The notes: generated from the letters alone by a model not told the origin. DNA of 10,604 bases from an uncultured Bacilli bacterium (GCA_948629335.1 CAPHZB010000049.1:1-10604), one strand, 5' to 3'; shown: positions 1 through 6,696, counted from the stretch's first letter. Program-made: numbers and translations.

Positions 1-893
1 AAGGAAAGAAAGCCTTAGTAGGAGGAAAAGAAGTAGTAGGAACATTTACATGTCCACCTATGTCATCAGATCAAACAGCTGGAGATGCAAAAGCGTCAGA
101 TATAGCGTTTGGAAAAATAGCCTGGGTAAATGGAGAGAAAGTGCTTGGTATTAAGGGCTCATTAGCAAATATACTTGATTTAGGCGATTATATTAGTTAT
201 ACACCAAGTAGTACATCTTATACTATATCTTCATCAGATACAGGACATTCATCGGATGTAACCATTAATCCCAGCGAATTAAATGTATGGATGGTAATAC
301 AAAAAAATGATGATGGAACAGTAGATGTAGTATCCCAAAAGGTATCTAGTAACATTGTATATTTTTATGACCCTCATGATGACGAACACTCTGTTAAAGA
401 AAATATCGGTTATCTTAATTATATAGGGACTTTAAATAAGATAGCAAAAGCATATGAGACTGATGGGTATACAGTAGGCTCTAGGCATATTGGATATGAT
501 GGAACAGCTATAGAGTATTGCAGTGATTACTCCTCATGTTCAAGTGATGATGGATATGAAACAGATATGGAACTAGTAGGGAATGCGATGTATATTAAGA
601 AGAAGAAATCCCAATGTGTTGTCTATTCTGAAGGTAGTCCTTCATCCTACTGTTGTGGCTTAGCTTATGGTGGTTTTTGGTTAGCTTCACGTGATATTCC
701 TTCTAGATCTAGTAGTGGCTATGAGAATGAAGTACGTGTTGCTTCTTCATGTAATATCTCCAAATCAACAGGTATTCCTTATATGTTTTCGAGTAAAGGC
801 GCAAGCATACGCCCTATAGTAGTGTTAAAAGCAAATTTAAGGATTACAGGAGGATTTGGAACAGAGTATTCCCCATACACTCTAGAAACATAA
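1..893 (+). CDS. Modular surface-type protein, paralog A (5' end outside window)
   Basis: This gene is 5'-truncated by the window edge. The reading frame is open from base 3, and the residues before the ATG at 60 (GKKALVGGKEVVGT) match the equivalent part of the next gene, so the ATG at 60 is internal and not the start. What remains is the end of one 24-residue repeat, a second repeat (81-152), the line GDYISYTPSSTSYTIS, and a C-terminal domain with GYTVGSRHIGY, WLASR and SIRPIVVLK, ending in GGFGTEYSPYTLET. It is alignable with the next gene over almost its whole length except a segment around 580-780, where sequence and cysteine content differ. The WLASR...RPIVVL pattern resembles C-terminal domains I recall as DUF6273-like (possibly C-type-lectin or FGE-like). 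That assignment is inference; the function is unknown. It probably sits in one transcription unit with the paralog 67 bases downstream, as no convincing terminator lies between them. Confidence 0.85.
   Translation, partial: GKKALVGGKEVVGTFTCPPMSSDQTAGDAKASDIAFGKIAWVNGEKVLGIKGSLANILDLGDYISYTPSSTSYTISSSDTGHSSDVTINPSELNVWMVIQKNDDGTVDVVSQKVSSNIVYFYDPHDDEHSVKENIGYLNYIGTLNKIAKAYETDGYTVGSRHIGYDGTAIEYCSDYSSCSSDDGYETDMELVGNAMYIKKKKSQCVVYSEGSPSSYCCGLAYGGFWLASRDIPSRSSSGYENEVRVASSCNISKSTGIPYMFSSKGASIRPIVVLKANLRITGGFGTEYSPYTLET
3..44 (+). repeat. Truncated copy of the 24-residue GK-A-V-GK-VVGT repeat
   Basis: The last 14 residues of a repeat unit (GKKALVGGKEVVGT) are readable before the first ATG. They correspond to the C-terminal part of unit 1 in the downstream paralog and show that the gene extends beyond the left edge. 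Confidence 0.75.
81..152 (+). repeat. 24-residue protein repeat, paralog A unit 2
   Basis: Starts GDAKASDIAFGK and ends NGEKVLGI, in register with both units of the downstream paralog. The final T of the GT ending is replaced. Spacing from the previous unit is the same as in the paralog. Confidence 0.75.
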
Positions 894-948
894 GAATAAC
901 TATTTCTTTATTATAATAGACAAAAATAATATATAAAACATACAGAAA

Positions 949-957
949 GTGAGGGAG
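949..957 (+). promoter_or_regulatory. Ribosome binding site that sets the paralog B start
   Basis: GTGAGGGAG lies directly before ATG 961. A longer reading that starts at the GTG at 949 would place the Shine-Dalgarno inside the coding sequence with none in front of it, so 961 is preferred. Confidence 0.6.
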
Positions 958-960
958 AAA

Positions 961-2016
961 ATGAAAAAAAGGAAAAAAGAAAAAATTATAGTAGGGTTGG
1001 AAGTGCTATTATTATGTATGATTTTGGGAATACTAAGAATTAATGCAACAAGTAGTAATCCCCCATCAAGTGAAGTAAATTATAATAAGAATAGTCAAAC
1101 AAATGTGCAAGGTTCCATAAATGATTTATATAATAAAGTAGCTTATGGAGATGCTATGTCGAGTGATATATTAAGTGGAAAGACAGCATTAGTTGGAGGT
1201 AAAAAAGTTGTAGGAACATATAAATGTCCAACACTGTCAAGTCAGACCCCAGGAGATGCAACACCAGAAGATATAACTGAAGGTAAAATAGCATGGGTAA
1301 ATGGGAATAAGATAGTTGGTACAAGTACAACATTAGCAAATAAGGTAAAACTGGGGGATTATATAAGTTATACACCAAGTACAACTTCTTATACAATATC
1401 TAAGGAGGATACAGATTGTAGTTACAATGACTTCATTAATCCAAGTAAGTTAAATTTATGGAGGGTTATACGAAAGAATGATAATGGAACAGTAGATATT
1501 ATATCACACGATATTACTTCTAGGATATGTCTGAATGTAGTGGATCGAAGTGTTATGTATAGTAATTATGTAGGAATACTAAATAAGATAGCAAAACAAT
1601 ATGAAACAGAAGGGTATACAGTAGGTTCAAGACATGTGGGTTATAATGGAATGGCCAAGGAATATTGTGATGGTGTCAACACATGTTTCGAAGATGGAGG
1701 ATACCAAACAGATTTAGAATTGATAGAAAAGGCGATAGGAAGTTGGAGAGTTAAAATAGTTGGGACCTTGCCAGCGACTGGGTATACAGCTGATTATTGG
1801 CTAGCTTCACGTGCTGATAACGAAACTCATTCGGTTTATTACTTCCATTATGATGCAGCAAATTCGCATTTATGTGGCAGAAGAGTGTTAGAAGGGAACA
1901 ATGCAAATAGTTTATCTTTTCATGGTAGTATTCGCCCTATCGTAGTATTAAAATCAGACTTAAAAGTGACAGGAGGAGACGGAACAGAGAGTTCTCCATA
2001 TACTCTTGGAGTATAG
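961..2016 (+). CDS. Modular surface-type protein with signal/anchor segment, paralog B
   Basis: A 351-residue protein of unknown function. Residues 1-8 are almost all Lys/Arg, followed by a hydrophobic stretch (about 9-27) ending near INA|TSS, so it is exported by a signal peptide or held by an N-terminal membrane anchor. Two 24-residue repeats follow (63-86 and 98-121, pattern GDA..DI..GK.A.V.G.K.VGT). A conserved spacer GDYISYTPSTTSYTIS leads to a C-terminal domain with GYTVGSRHVGY (near 218), WLASR (280-284), SIRPIVVLK (323-331) and GGDGTESSPYTL at the end. This repeat type is, from memory, common in Firmicutes phage tail and cell-surface proteins; the C-terminal domain resembles DUF6273-like sequences. 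No LPXTG motif is visible. ATG 961 was chosen over the GTG at 949, which overlaps the Shine-Dalgarno. It is the last gene of a tandem pair and is followed by a terminator. Confidence 0.85.
   Translation: MKKRKKEKIIVGLEVLLLCMILGILRINATSSNPPSSEVNYNKNSQTNVQGSINDLYNKVAYGDAMSSDILSGKTALVGGKKVVGTYKCPTLSSQTPGDATPEDITEGKIAWVNGNKIVGTSTTLANKVKLGDYISYTPSTTSYTISKEDTDCSYNDFINPSKLNLWRVIRKNDNGTVDIISHDITSRICLNVVDRSVMYSNYVGILNKIAKQYETEGYTVGSRHVGYNGMAKEYCDGVNTCFEDGGYQTDLELIEKAIGSWRVKIVGTLPATGYTADYWLASRADNETHSVYYFHYDAANSHLCGRRVLEGNNANSLSFHGSIRPIVVLKSDLKVTGGDGTESSPYTLGV
1147..1218 (+). repeat. 24-residue protein repeat, paralog B unit 1
   Basis: Encodes GDAMSSDILSGK then TALVGGKKVVGT. It shares the DI..GK.A.V.G.K.VGT frame with unit 2, which begins 105 bases later in the same reading frame. 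Confidence 0.8.
1252..1323 (+). repeat. 24-residue protein repeat, paralog B unit 2
   Basis: Encodes GDATPEDITEGK then IAWVNGNKIVGT. It is closer to unit 2 of the upstream paralog (shared GKIAWVNG) than to unit 1 of its own gene, which points to duplication of the whole gene after the two units had formed. Confidence 0.8.
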
Positions 2017-2020
2017 ACAA

Positions 2021-2062
2021 TACAAAAAGCTTAAGAGAATAGTTTACTCTTAAGTTTTTGTA
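2021..2062 (+). terminator. Rho-independent terminator after the paralog pair, possibly bidirectional
   Basis: TACAAAAAGCTTAAGAG (2021-2037) pairs with CTCTTAAGTTTTTGTA (2047-2062) around a 9-base loop, with one extra base in the left arm. The right arm ends in a T run and the left arm carries the matching A run, so it can act on either strand. Confidence 0.8.
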
Positions 2063-2079
2063 TGTAATAAGCAATTAGC

Positions 2080-2110
2080 ATAAAAAAATAGATAAGTTTT
2101 CTTATCTATT
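2080..2110 (-). terminator. rpsD terminator overlapping its stop codon
   Basis: On the minus strand AATAGATAAG, loop AAAA and CTTATCTATT form a perfect 10-bp stem (2087-2110) followed by a run of six Ts. The TAA stop of rpsD (2102-2104) lies within the 5' arm of the stem. Confidence 0.85.
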
Positions 2111-2704
2111 ATAGAATTCAACAATTAGTGATTCATTAATATCTGCATTAAGTTCATTTCTCTCAGGATAACGAACATAAGTAGCACTCATCTTTGCTTC
2201 ATCATATGTAATGAATTCAACACGGCGTGGTGCATTTTCTAAAGAAGCTTTAATGATTGCAAATTCTTTAGCGTTATCTTTTACAGAAATTACATCACCA
2301 GGTTTACATCTGTAAGATGGAATATCAACTTTTTTACCATTTACAGTAATATGTCCATGATTAACTAATTGTCTTGCTCCCTTTCTTGTAGTAGCAAATC
2401 CAATACGATAAACTAAGTTATCTAAACGACTTTCTAAAAGTCTTAAGAAATTTTCACCGTGAACACCTTTGATTTTACCTGCTTCTTCAAAAGTCTTTCT
2501 AAATTGTTTTTCATTTACTCCATACATAAATCTAACTTTTTGTTTTTCTGTTAATTGTTCACCATAGTTAGAAGCTTTTCTACGACGGTCTTGTCCATGT
2601 TGCCCAGGAGCATATGGTTTTTTTGCTAATTCTTTTCCATTTTCTAATACAGAAAAACCAAAACGACGTGATTTTCTGTAAACAGAACCTGTGTATCTTG
2701 ACAT
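2102..2704 (-). CDS. rpsD: 30S ribosomal protein S4
   Basis: S4 is a primary 16S rRNA binding protein that nucleates assembly of the 30S body and lines the mRNA entry side. The 200-residue length is standard for bacteria. The N-terminus MSRYTGSVYRKSRRFG, the KKPYAPGQHGQ segment near residues 28-38, and the S4 RNA-binding domain (about 90-150: RLDNLVYRIGFA, ARQLVNHGHITVNG, then PGDVISVK) are diagnostic. It is the zinc-free form, lacking the N-terminal cysteine cluster of other S4 proteins. A Shine-Dalgarno (AAGGAAGGAGA on the minus strand, 2712-2722) precedes the ATG at the usual distance. The gene is transcribed alone from its own consensus promoter through a long leader, as for rpsD of other Firmicutes, and has its own terminator. 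Confidence 0.98.
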   Translation of the reverse strand: MSRYTGSVYRKSRRFGFSVLENGKELAKKPYAPGQHGQDRRRKASNYGEQLTEKQKVRFMYGVNEKQFRKTFEEAGKIKGVHGENFLRLLESRLDNLVYRIGFATTRKGARQLVNHGHITVNGKKVDIPSYRCKPGDVISVKDNAKEFAIIKASLENAPRRVEFITYDEAKMSATYVRYPERNELNADINESLIVEFYNR

Positions 2705-2862
2705 ACTCTTTCTCCTTCCTTATTTTTGCAAAGTCACGAGAAACTATTCTTATTTATAGGGTGTTTATTCGAATATCTTCGCTTTGCAGCAAAAGTTACA
2801 CAATAAACCCAATTGGTAATAAACACGTTATAAACAAAATAGCAAGCTGCATTGACATAAGC
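2705..2862 (-). promoter_or_regulatory. Probable S4 autoregulatory mRNA leader of rpsD
   Basis: Between the likely transcription start (about 2862) and the rpsD ATG there are about 157 untranslated bases rich in complementary segments. On the plus strand 2761-2769 (GTGTTTATT) is complementary to 2818-2826, and 2785-2790 (TGCAGC) to 2846-2851. The two helices cross, so they would form a pseudoknot or be alternatives. A third helix, 2727-2733 (TGCAAAG) with 2782-2788, overlaps the second and ends just upstream of the Shine-Dalgarno. S4 autoregulation through an rpsD leader is established in Bacillus subtilis; that this leader is the same element is inference from position and folding potential. 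Confidence 0.6.
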
Positions 2863-2868
2863 AATTCG

Positions 2869-2897
2869 ATTATATAATTTTATATAAGAAATGTCAA
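2869..2897 (-). promoter_or_regulatory. Consensus sigma-A promoter of rpsD
   Basis: On the minus strand TTGACA (2892-2897), a 17-base spacer and TATAAT (2869-2874): a perfect match to the housekeeping consensus at optimal spacing, as expected for a ribosomal protein gene. Confidence 0.88.
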
Positions 2898-2950
2898 TCA
2901 TTTTAAGATATTTTCGGTACAAAAATCCAGTTATTGGTTCGTATTTATAG

Positions 2951-4771
2951 TTATTGCATTCTCCTTCTAAATTTATCTTCTTCTAGAACAATTCCATAGG
3001 CAGCAGCTCTTTGTTTCAATTGCTCTAATTTTTGTGATGGATTCGTAACAATTAACTGTAACTCTATACCATCAATTTGATTACAGATGAGTTCTAAAGA
3101 TAAACTTTCATCTTGTAAAACACTTTCTACATAGTCAAATGTAATATCACTTGGAAGCAAAACATGGAGTTCTTTTAAACAGTTTTCCATTATGTGTTTA
3201 TTTCTTGCACTATTTTTTTGTGAGATTAAAAGGGAATTTTCAATTTCCTTCTTTGCCTTTTGTGTCTTTAATAAATCGGCTTCAATTTCTTTTTTTTCCT
3301 TTTTAGCAAATGTTTTTGCTAATCCCTTTTTCTTCTTTATTTTTGTTAAAGTTTCTTTCTTTTCTGTTACTTCTTGTGATTTCTTTGTTAAATTTTCATT
3401 TTCAATATGGGCATAAGTTTTTTCTTGTGCCATATTCCTTTTCGAATTTTCATATTGAGAACATAAAGGAATAAGCGTATCTTTATGCTCCAAAATTGTT
3501 CTTATTTTGCACAAATTAGCCTTTTTTTCTTTTAACTCAACTTCTAGTTCTAATGACGGAAGCAGTTTTCTGTATTCAATATTTAAATCACATCCTACAA
3601 TATATTGTACAGTTTCTTCATAGGTTCTTGGTAGATAAGAAGGCTTATTCAAAAAATTGACCATTTTATTAAATCGCAATACAAAATCTTGTAAAACAGC
3701 ATCTTGACTAATTCTTCTTTTGGTAAAGGGATGAGAATTTATCTTTCCATATAATTCACTAAAACTTTTGTAATCTGTAAATAATCGTCTAAAACTTTTT
3801 TCTTCCTCCTCTAGAAATATTTTTTCAAAATAGGAAAATAAGTTCTGGTAAGAAAGCCTACTTATATCAAATTGTTCTAGTATATTTTTCATGTGGTGTG
3901 TTTGTGTGTATAAAAAATACGTCTTAAGATTTTCAAAATTGGGAAACACTTCTAAAAATACGTTTTCTAAATGCAATTCTGGGATGGAAGTGGTGTAAAC
4001 TTCAACCATATGATTTAATGTTTCTATTAGTTCTTCTTTGGTTTTAATCGTAGTAAGAGAAAAACTATTTTTAAATAATTGCTTTAATTCAGAAAAGCTG
4101 TTTATTTCAAGAGAAGATTTTCCTATATAGCTAAGATAGTGGCACTCTTCTTTTCCTATCTTTTCAAAATGCATTCCGTTTTTCTTCAAATAGAAAATAA
4201 GTGATATAACCTCTCTATTTTCAGGAATTTTATTTACCTGCATATAGAAAGAATACTTTTCATTTGTTTTTTGTGTTTGCTTCTCAATCTTTGTAGAATC
4301 CCAACCTTCTTTTTTTGCTTCTAATTTTAGGTGATTTAATTCTGCAAAATAGAGCATCTTAAGTAATAGAATACGGCTGTTTCCACCCTTGATATAATAT
4401 TCATGATCTACTTCAAATACTTCTAAAGGGGCGTTATGAATTAAAGAACTTTGTTTGATTTGTTTTAAATCGTCAAAATAATAAGAAGGGTGATTTTGAT
4501 AAAGTTCAATGATTTCTTTTCCATCTTCTATGCCTAAAAAAGCATCTATCCAGCTTTTATTTTCATAAGAAGGGTGATTTGTTCCCACAATATCTTTTAT
4601 ACACACCCTTTTGGCGCCAATGAAACTTAGAGAATCATTATTGGTAAACCATCGTTCTAGTTCATTTGTATTTTCAGTATAAGAATGACACTCTTCTAAA
4701 AAATTATATGGAATTTCATACTGAGAAATCCCGAGGGTTCTTAAAAAAGATAACATGAATGATGTGTCCAT
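2951..4771 (-). CDS. ParB/sulfiredoxin-like motif protein with long coiled-coil C-terminus, unknown function
   Basis: A 606-residue soluble protein that I do not recognise as a named gene. Residues about 50-145 contain VCIKDIVGT (56-64), then PLEVFEV (115-121) and YYIKGGNSRILLLKML (about 125-140). The second part has the strand-turn-helix layout of the ParB/sulfiredoxin fold, with GGNSR (129-133) where those families carry a G-x-(H/R)-R type nucleotide-binding motif. This is a motif-level reading, not a proven homology. The middle is helical without obvious motifs. Residues about 406-531 are charged heptad-like coiled coil with a lysine-rich patch (KIKKKKGLAK). No signal peptide or membrane segment is seen. 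The start is ATG 4771: AGGAGA lies 7 bases before it and an extended -10 just upstream. A reading from the ATG at 4828 would begin upstream of that promoter. It is monocistronic, divergent from ezrA, and no clear terminator separates it from the rpsD promoter. Confidence 0.85.
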   Translation of the reverse strand: MDTSFMLSFLRTLGISQYEIPYNFLEECHSYTENTNELERWFTNNDSLSFIGAKRVCIKDIVGTNHPSYENKSWIDAFLGIEDGKEIIELYQNHPSYYFDDLKQIKQSSLIHNAPLEVFEVDHEYYIKGGNSRILLLKMLYFAELNHLKLEAKKEGWDSTKIEKQTQKTNEKYSFYMQVNKIPENREVISLIFYLKKNGMHFEKIGKEECHYLSYIGKSSLEINSFSELKQLFKNSFSLTTIKTKEELIETLNHMVEVYTTSIPELHLENVFLEVFPNFENLKTYFLYTQTHHMKNILEQFDISRLSYQNLFSYFEKIFLEEEEKSFRRLFTDYKSFSELYGKINSHPFTKRRISQDAVLQDFVLRFNKMVNFLNKPSYLPRTYEETVQYIVGCDLNIEYRKLLPSLELEVELKEKKANLCKIRTILEHKDTLIPLCSQYENSKRNMAQEKTYAHIENENLTKKSQEVTEKKETLTKIKKKKGLAKTFAKKEKKEIEADLLKTQKAKKEIENSLLISQKNSARNKHIMENCLKELHVLLPSDITFDYVESVLQDESLSLELICNQIDGIELQLIVTNPSQKLEQLKQRAAAYGIVLEEDKFRRRMQ

Positions 4772-4778
4772 AATAACA

Positions 4779-4784
4779 TCTCCT
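4779..4784 (-). promoter_or_regulatory. Ribosome binding site fixing the ParB-like gene start
   Basis: AGGAGA on the minus strand, 7 bases from ATG 4771. The in-frame ATG at 4828 has no comparable site. Confidence 0.8.
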
Positions 4785-4796
4785 ATTCTCTTAAGT

Positions 4797-4828
4797 ATTA
4801 TATCATGATTTTTTGAAAAAAAGGTCAA
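4797..4828 (-). promoter_or_regulatory. Promoter of the ParB-like gene (extended -10)
   Basis: The minus strand reads TGATATAAT, a TG-n extended -10 (hexamer 4797-4802). The best -35 look-alike, TTGACC (4823-4828), is 20 bases away, too far to be ideal, so the extended -10 probably carries most of the recognition. Confidence 0.65.
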
Positions 4829-4873
4829 AATTAATGTTAAAAAATGTCGAAATATGTGTTATTATTATAATAA

Positions 4874-4880
4874 AGAGGTG
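4874..4880 (+). promoter_or_regulatory. Ribosome binding site fixing the ezrA start
   Basis: AGAGGTG sits 6 bases before ATG 4887. The in-frame ATG at 4854 has no such site and would add a polar stretch before the membrane anchor. No convincing ezrA promoter was found: the TATAAT at 4866-4871 is so close to this site that a transcript from it would start inside the site. Confidence 0.75.
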
Positions 4881-4886
4881 AACTGT

Positions 4887-6605
4887 ATGGATACAACGCT
4901 TTTAGTTTTGATTTCAATATCTATTGTTACAATTATTCTAATTATTGTTGTGCTATTTCTAATCCAAAGCAAGAAAAATAATTCTATAAAAAAACAGTTG
5001 GATAAATTAGAAGTTGAAAAAAATATGCTTGATTCTTCACCTGTTATACCAGAACTTTCAAAAATAGAATCTTATAATAAAAATGAAAAACTAGAATCGA
5101 TGTATAACAATTGGAAAGATCGTTTAAATGTCATTCGTGAAGAACAGGTTCCTAAAATTAACGATATGCTCTTAGAAGCAGATTATTCTTTACAAAAACA
5201 AGATTATAAAAGTACCTTATATAAAATTGCGCGATTGGAAATGGAAATTTATAAGGTTCGCACCAATTCTGAATTCTTATTAAAGGAAATTAAAGAAATT
5301 ACAAGTAGTGAAGAGAGGAATCGAGCTTTAGTTACCACTTTAAAAAGTAAATATCGTGAATTATTTCAAAAATATACAAATGAAAAATCCCAATTTAAAG
5401 ACGTTTCTGAGGTTGTTGAATTACAATTTGAAAACATTGCCCATCGTTTTGAAGATTTTGAGAATATTATGGATCAAAATGAGTATACGGAAGTTGCAGC
5501 TATTATTAAATCTATTGATGAAATGTTGAAGCATATGTCGGTTATTCTAGAGGAAATGCCAACAATTATGCTTATTGCTACTTCTATTTTACCTAAAAAG
5601 ATGGAAGAGGTTTTAGAAGAATATGATGTGATGGTACGAAAAGGATATCCACTAGACTACTTAAATGTAGAAGAAAATATCAAAGAAGCAAGAGATAAGA
5701 TTAGTGATATTTTAGATCGAGCTAAAGTTTTAAATGTTGAAAATAGTTTAGATGAGTTACGGGTACTTGTTACTTATTTTGAAAATATATTTACTGATTT
5801 TGAAAAGGAAAAAATTAACCATAAAAACTATGAAGAAGCAAAGAAAATTTTTAAAATTAAATTTGATAATATTAGTGAGATTATTGGAAAAATTTTAGGA
5901 CAAATTGAAGAGATACAAGAATTGTATCATTTATCAGAAAGTGATATTATTGAAATTGAAAATGTACAAAAGGATTTAGAGGTTTTACAAGCAGATTATG
6001 AAGTATTTATGGAACATACAGGGAATAATACCTTTGCTTACTCACAACTTTTAAAAGAAATTGAAGTACTAGCAGATAAACTTACTCATTTAGAAGAACG
6101 TGTAGATGTGGTTTTAGATTCGATTGGAAGTATGAAAGAAGATGAAAGTAGGGCAAGACAACAGCTAGAGGAAATTAAAGGGATTTTAAAAGAATCAAAG
6201 AATAAAATACGTGAGTATGACTTACCAATTATTCCAAAAACGTATTTTATTGAACTTAATGATGCGCAAGTGGCAATTAAAGAGATTGTAAAAGAATTAG
6301 AACGTAAGCCAATTACTATACAAGTTTTGAATACTAGAGTCGATACTGCAAGGGATTTGGTGTTAAAATTACATCGAACAACCAAAGAAATGGTGAGAAC
6401 GGCTATGTTTGCAGAAATGGCCATCGTTTATGGAAATCGATATCGTAGTTCTGTAGAAGATTTACATAAAAATTTAGGGTATGCCGAAAAATTATTTTTT
6501 AGTGGCGAATATAAAAAATCGTTAGAGATGAGTATTAATGCATTAAATAAAGTAGAAGAAGGAATTTATGATAAATTATTGAACCTTTATTCTACTGAAA
6601 AGTAG
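4887..6605 (+). CDS. ezrA: Septation ring formation regulator EzrA
   Basis: EzrA is a membrane-anchored division protein that binds FtsZ, restrains Z-ring formation away from midcell and helps link the ring to cell-wall synthesis. The 572-residue length fits the family (about 560-570). An N-terminal transmembrane helix (residues about 4-27, LLVLISISIVTIILIIVV) leaves a short outside tail and is followed by an almost entirely helical cytoplasmic domain of spectrin-like coiled coils. Near the C-terminus is IVYGNRYRSS (N517, R518), corresponding to the conserved QNR patch; the Gln I recall before YGNRYR in Bacillus is Val here. ATG 4887 is the start because of the Shine-Dalgarno at 4874-4880. 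The gene is divergent from the ParB-like gene and ends at its own terminator. Proximity of ezrA and rpsD is also seen in Bacillus and Staphylococcus from memory. Confidence 0.93.
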   Translation: MDTTLLVLISISIVTIILIIVVLFLIQSKKNNSIKKQLDKLEVEKNMLDSSPVIPELSKIESYNKNEKLESMYNNWKDRLNVIREEQVPKINDMLLEADYSLQKQDYKSTLYKIARLEMEIYKVRTNSEFLLKEIKEITSSEERNRALVTTLKSKYRELFQKYTNEKSQFKDVSEVVELQFENIAHRFEDFENIMDQNEYTEVAAIIKSIDEMLKHMSVILEEMPTIMLIATSILPKKMEEVLEEYDVMVRKGYPLDYLNVEENIKEARDKISDILDRAKVLNVENSLDELRVLVTYFENIFTDFEKEKINHKNYEEAKKIFKIKFDNISEIIGKILGQIEEIQELYHLSESDIIEIENVQKDLEVLQADYEVFMEHTGNNTFAYSQLLKEIEVLADKLTHLEERVDVVLDSIGSMKEDESRARQQLEEIKGILKESKNKIREYDLPIIPKTYFIELNDAQVAIKEIVKELERKPITIQVLNTRVDTARDLVLKLHRTTKEMVRTAMFAEMAIVYGNRYRSSVEDLHKNLGYAEKLFFSGEYKKSLEMSINALNKVEEGIYDKLLNLYSTEK

Positions 6606-6634
6606 CCAGTTTTAAACTGGTTTTCTTATTTTTT
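6606..6634 (+). terminator. ezrA terminator
   Basis: The 15-base palindromic segment CCAGTTTTAAACTGG begins immediately after the stop codon. Five or so pairs close a short loop, followed by a T-rich tail (TTTTCTTATTTTTT). Confidence 0.78.
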
Positions 6635-6643
6635 AAAATAATT

Positions 6644-6671
6644 TTTACAAATAATAAAAGTATGATATAAT
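6644..6671 (+). promoter_or_regulatory. Promoter of the ABC exporter operon
   Basis: TTTACA (6644-6649), a 16-base spacer and TATAAT (6666-6671), with TG one base before the -10 (extended -10). It lies just after the ezrA terminator and 25 bases before the permease start, which has a GGAGGGG ribosome binding site at 6686-6692. Confidence 0.75.
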
Positions 6672-6696
6672 AATTTTGTAGTTTTGGAGGGGATTT

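Noticed and set aside
60..893. Reading the first gene as starting at ATG 60
   Set aside because: The frame is open to the window edge, the upstream codons match the paralog, and no ribosome binding site lies at a proper distance.
892..908. Hairpin AAGAA/TTCTT as terminator of paralog A
   Set aside because: Only five A-T-rich pairs and no clear T run; too weak to claim.
912..917. TATAAT between the two paralogs as a promoter
   Set aside because: No -35-like hexamer at 15-19 bases upstream; in an AT-rich gap this match is expected by chance.
1154..1396. Minus-strand 80-codon open frame
   Set aside because: Lies wholly inside paralog B on the opposite strand, Leu/Tyr-rich low-complexity translation, no ribosome binding site; shadow of the repeats.
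2614..2922. Open frames on both strands across the rpsD leader (2614-2877 + and 2734-2922 -)
   Set aside because: They cross the perfect rpsD promoter and leader or the start of rpsD, have no family resemblance, and lack good ribosome binding sites.
3192..3416. Plus-strand Phe-rich 74-codon frame
   Set aside because: Antisense image of the lysine-rich coiled coil in the ParB-like gene.
4866..4871. TATAAT as the ezrA -10 element
   Set aside because: A transcript from it would start at about 4878, inside the ribosome binding site, and no -35 lies at proper spacing.
6086..6424. Minus-strand 112-codon frame inside ezrA
   Set aside because: Shadow of a well supported EzrA coding region; composition atypical and no start signals.
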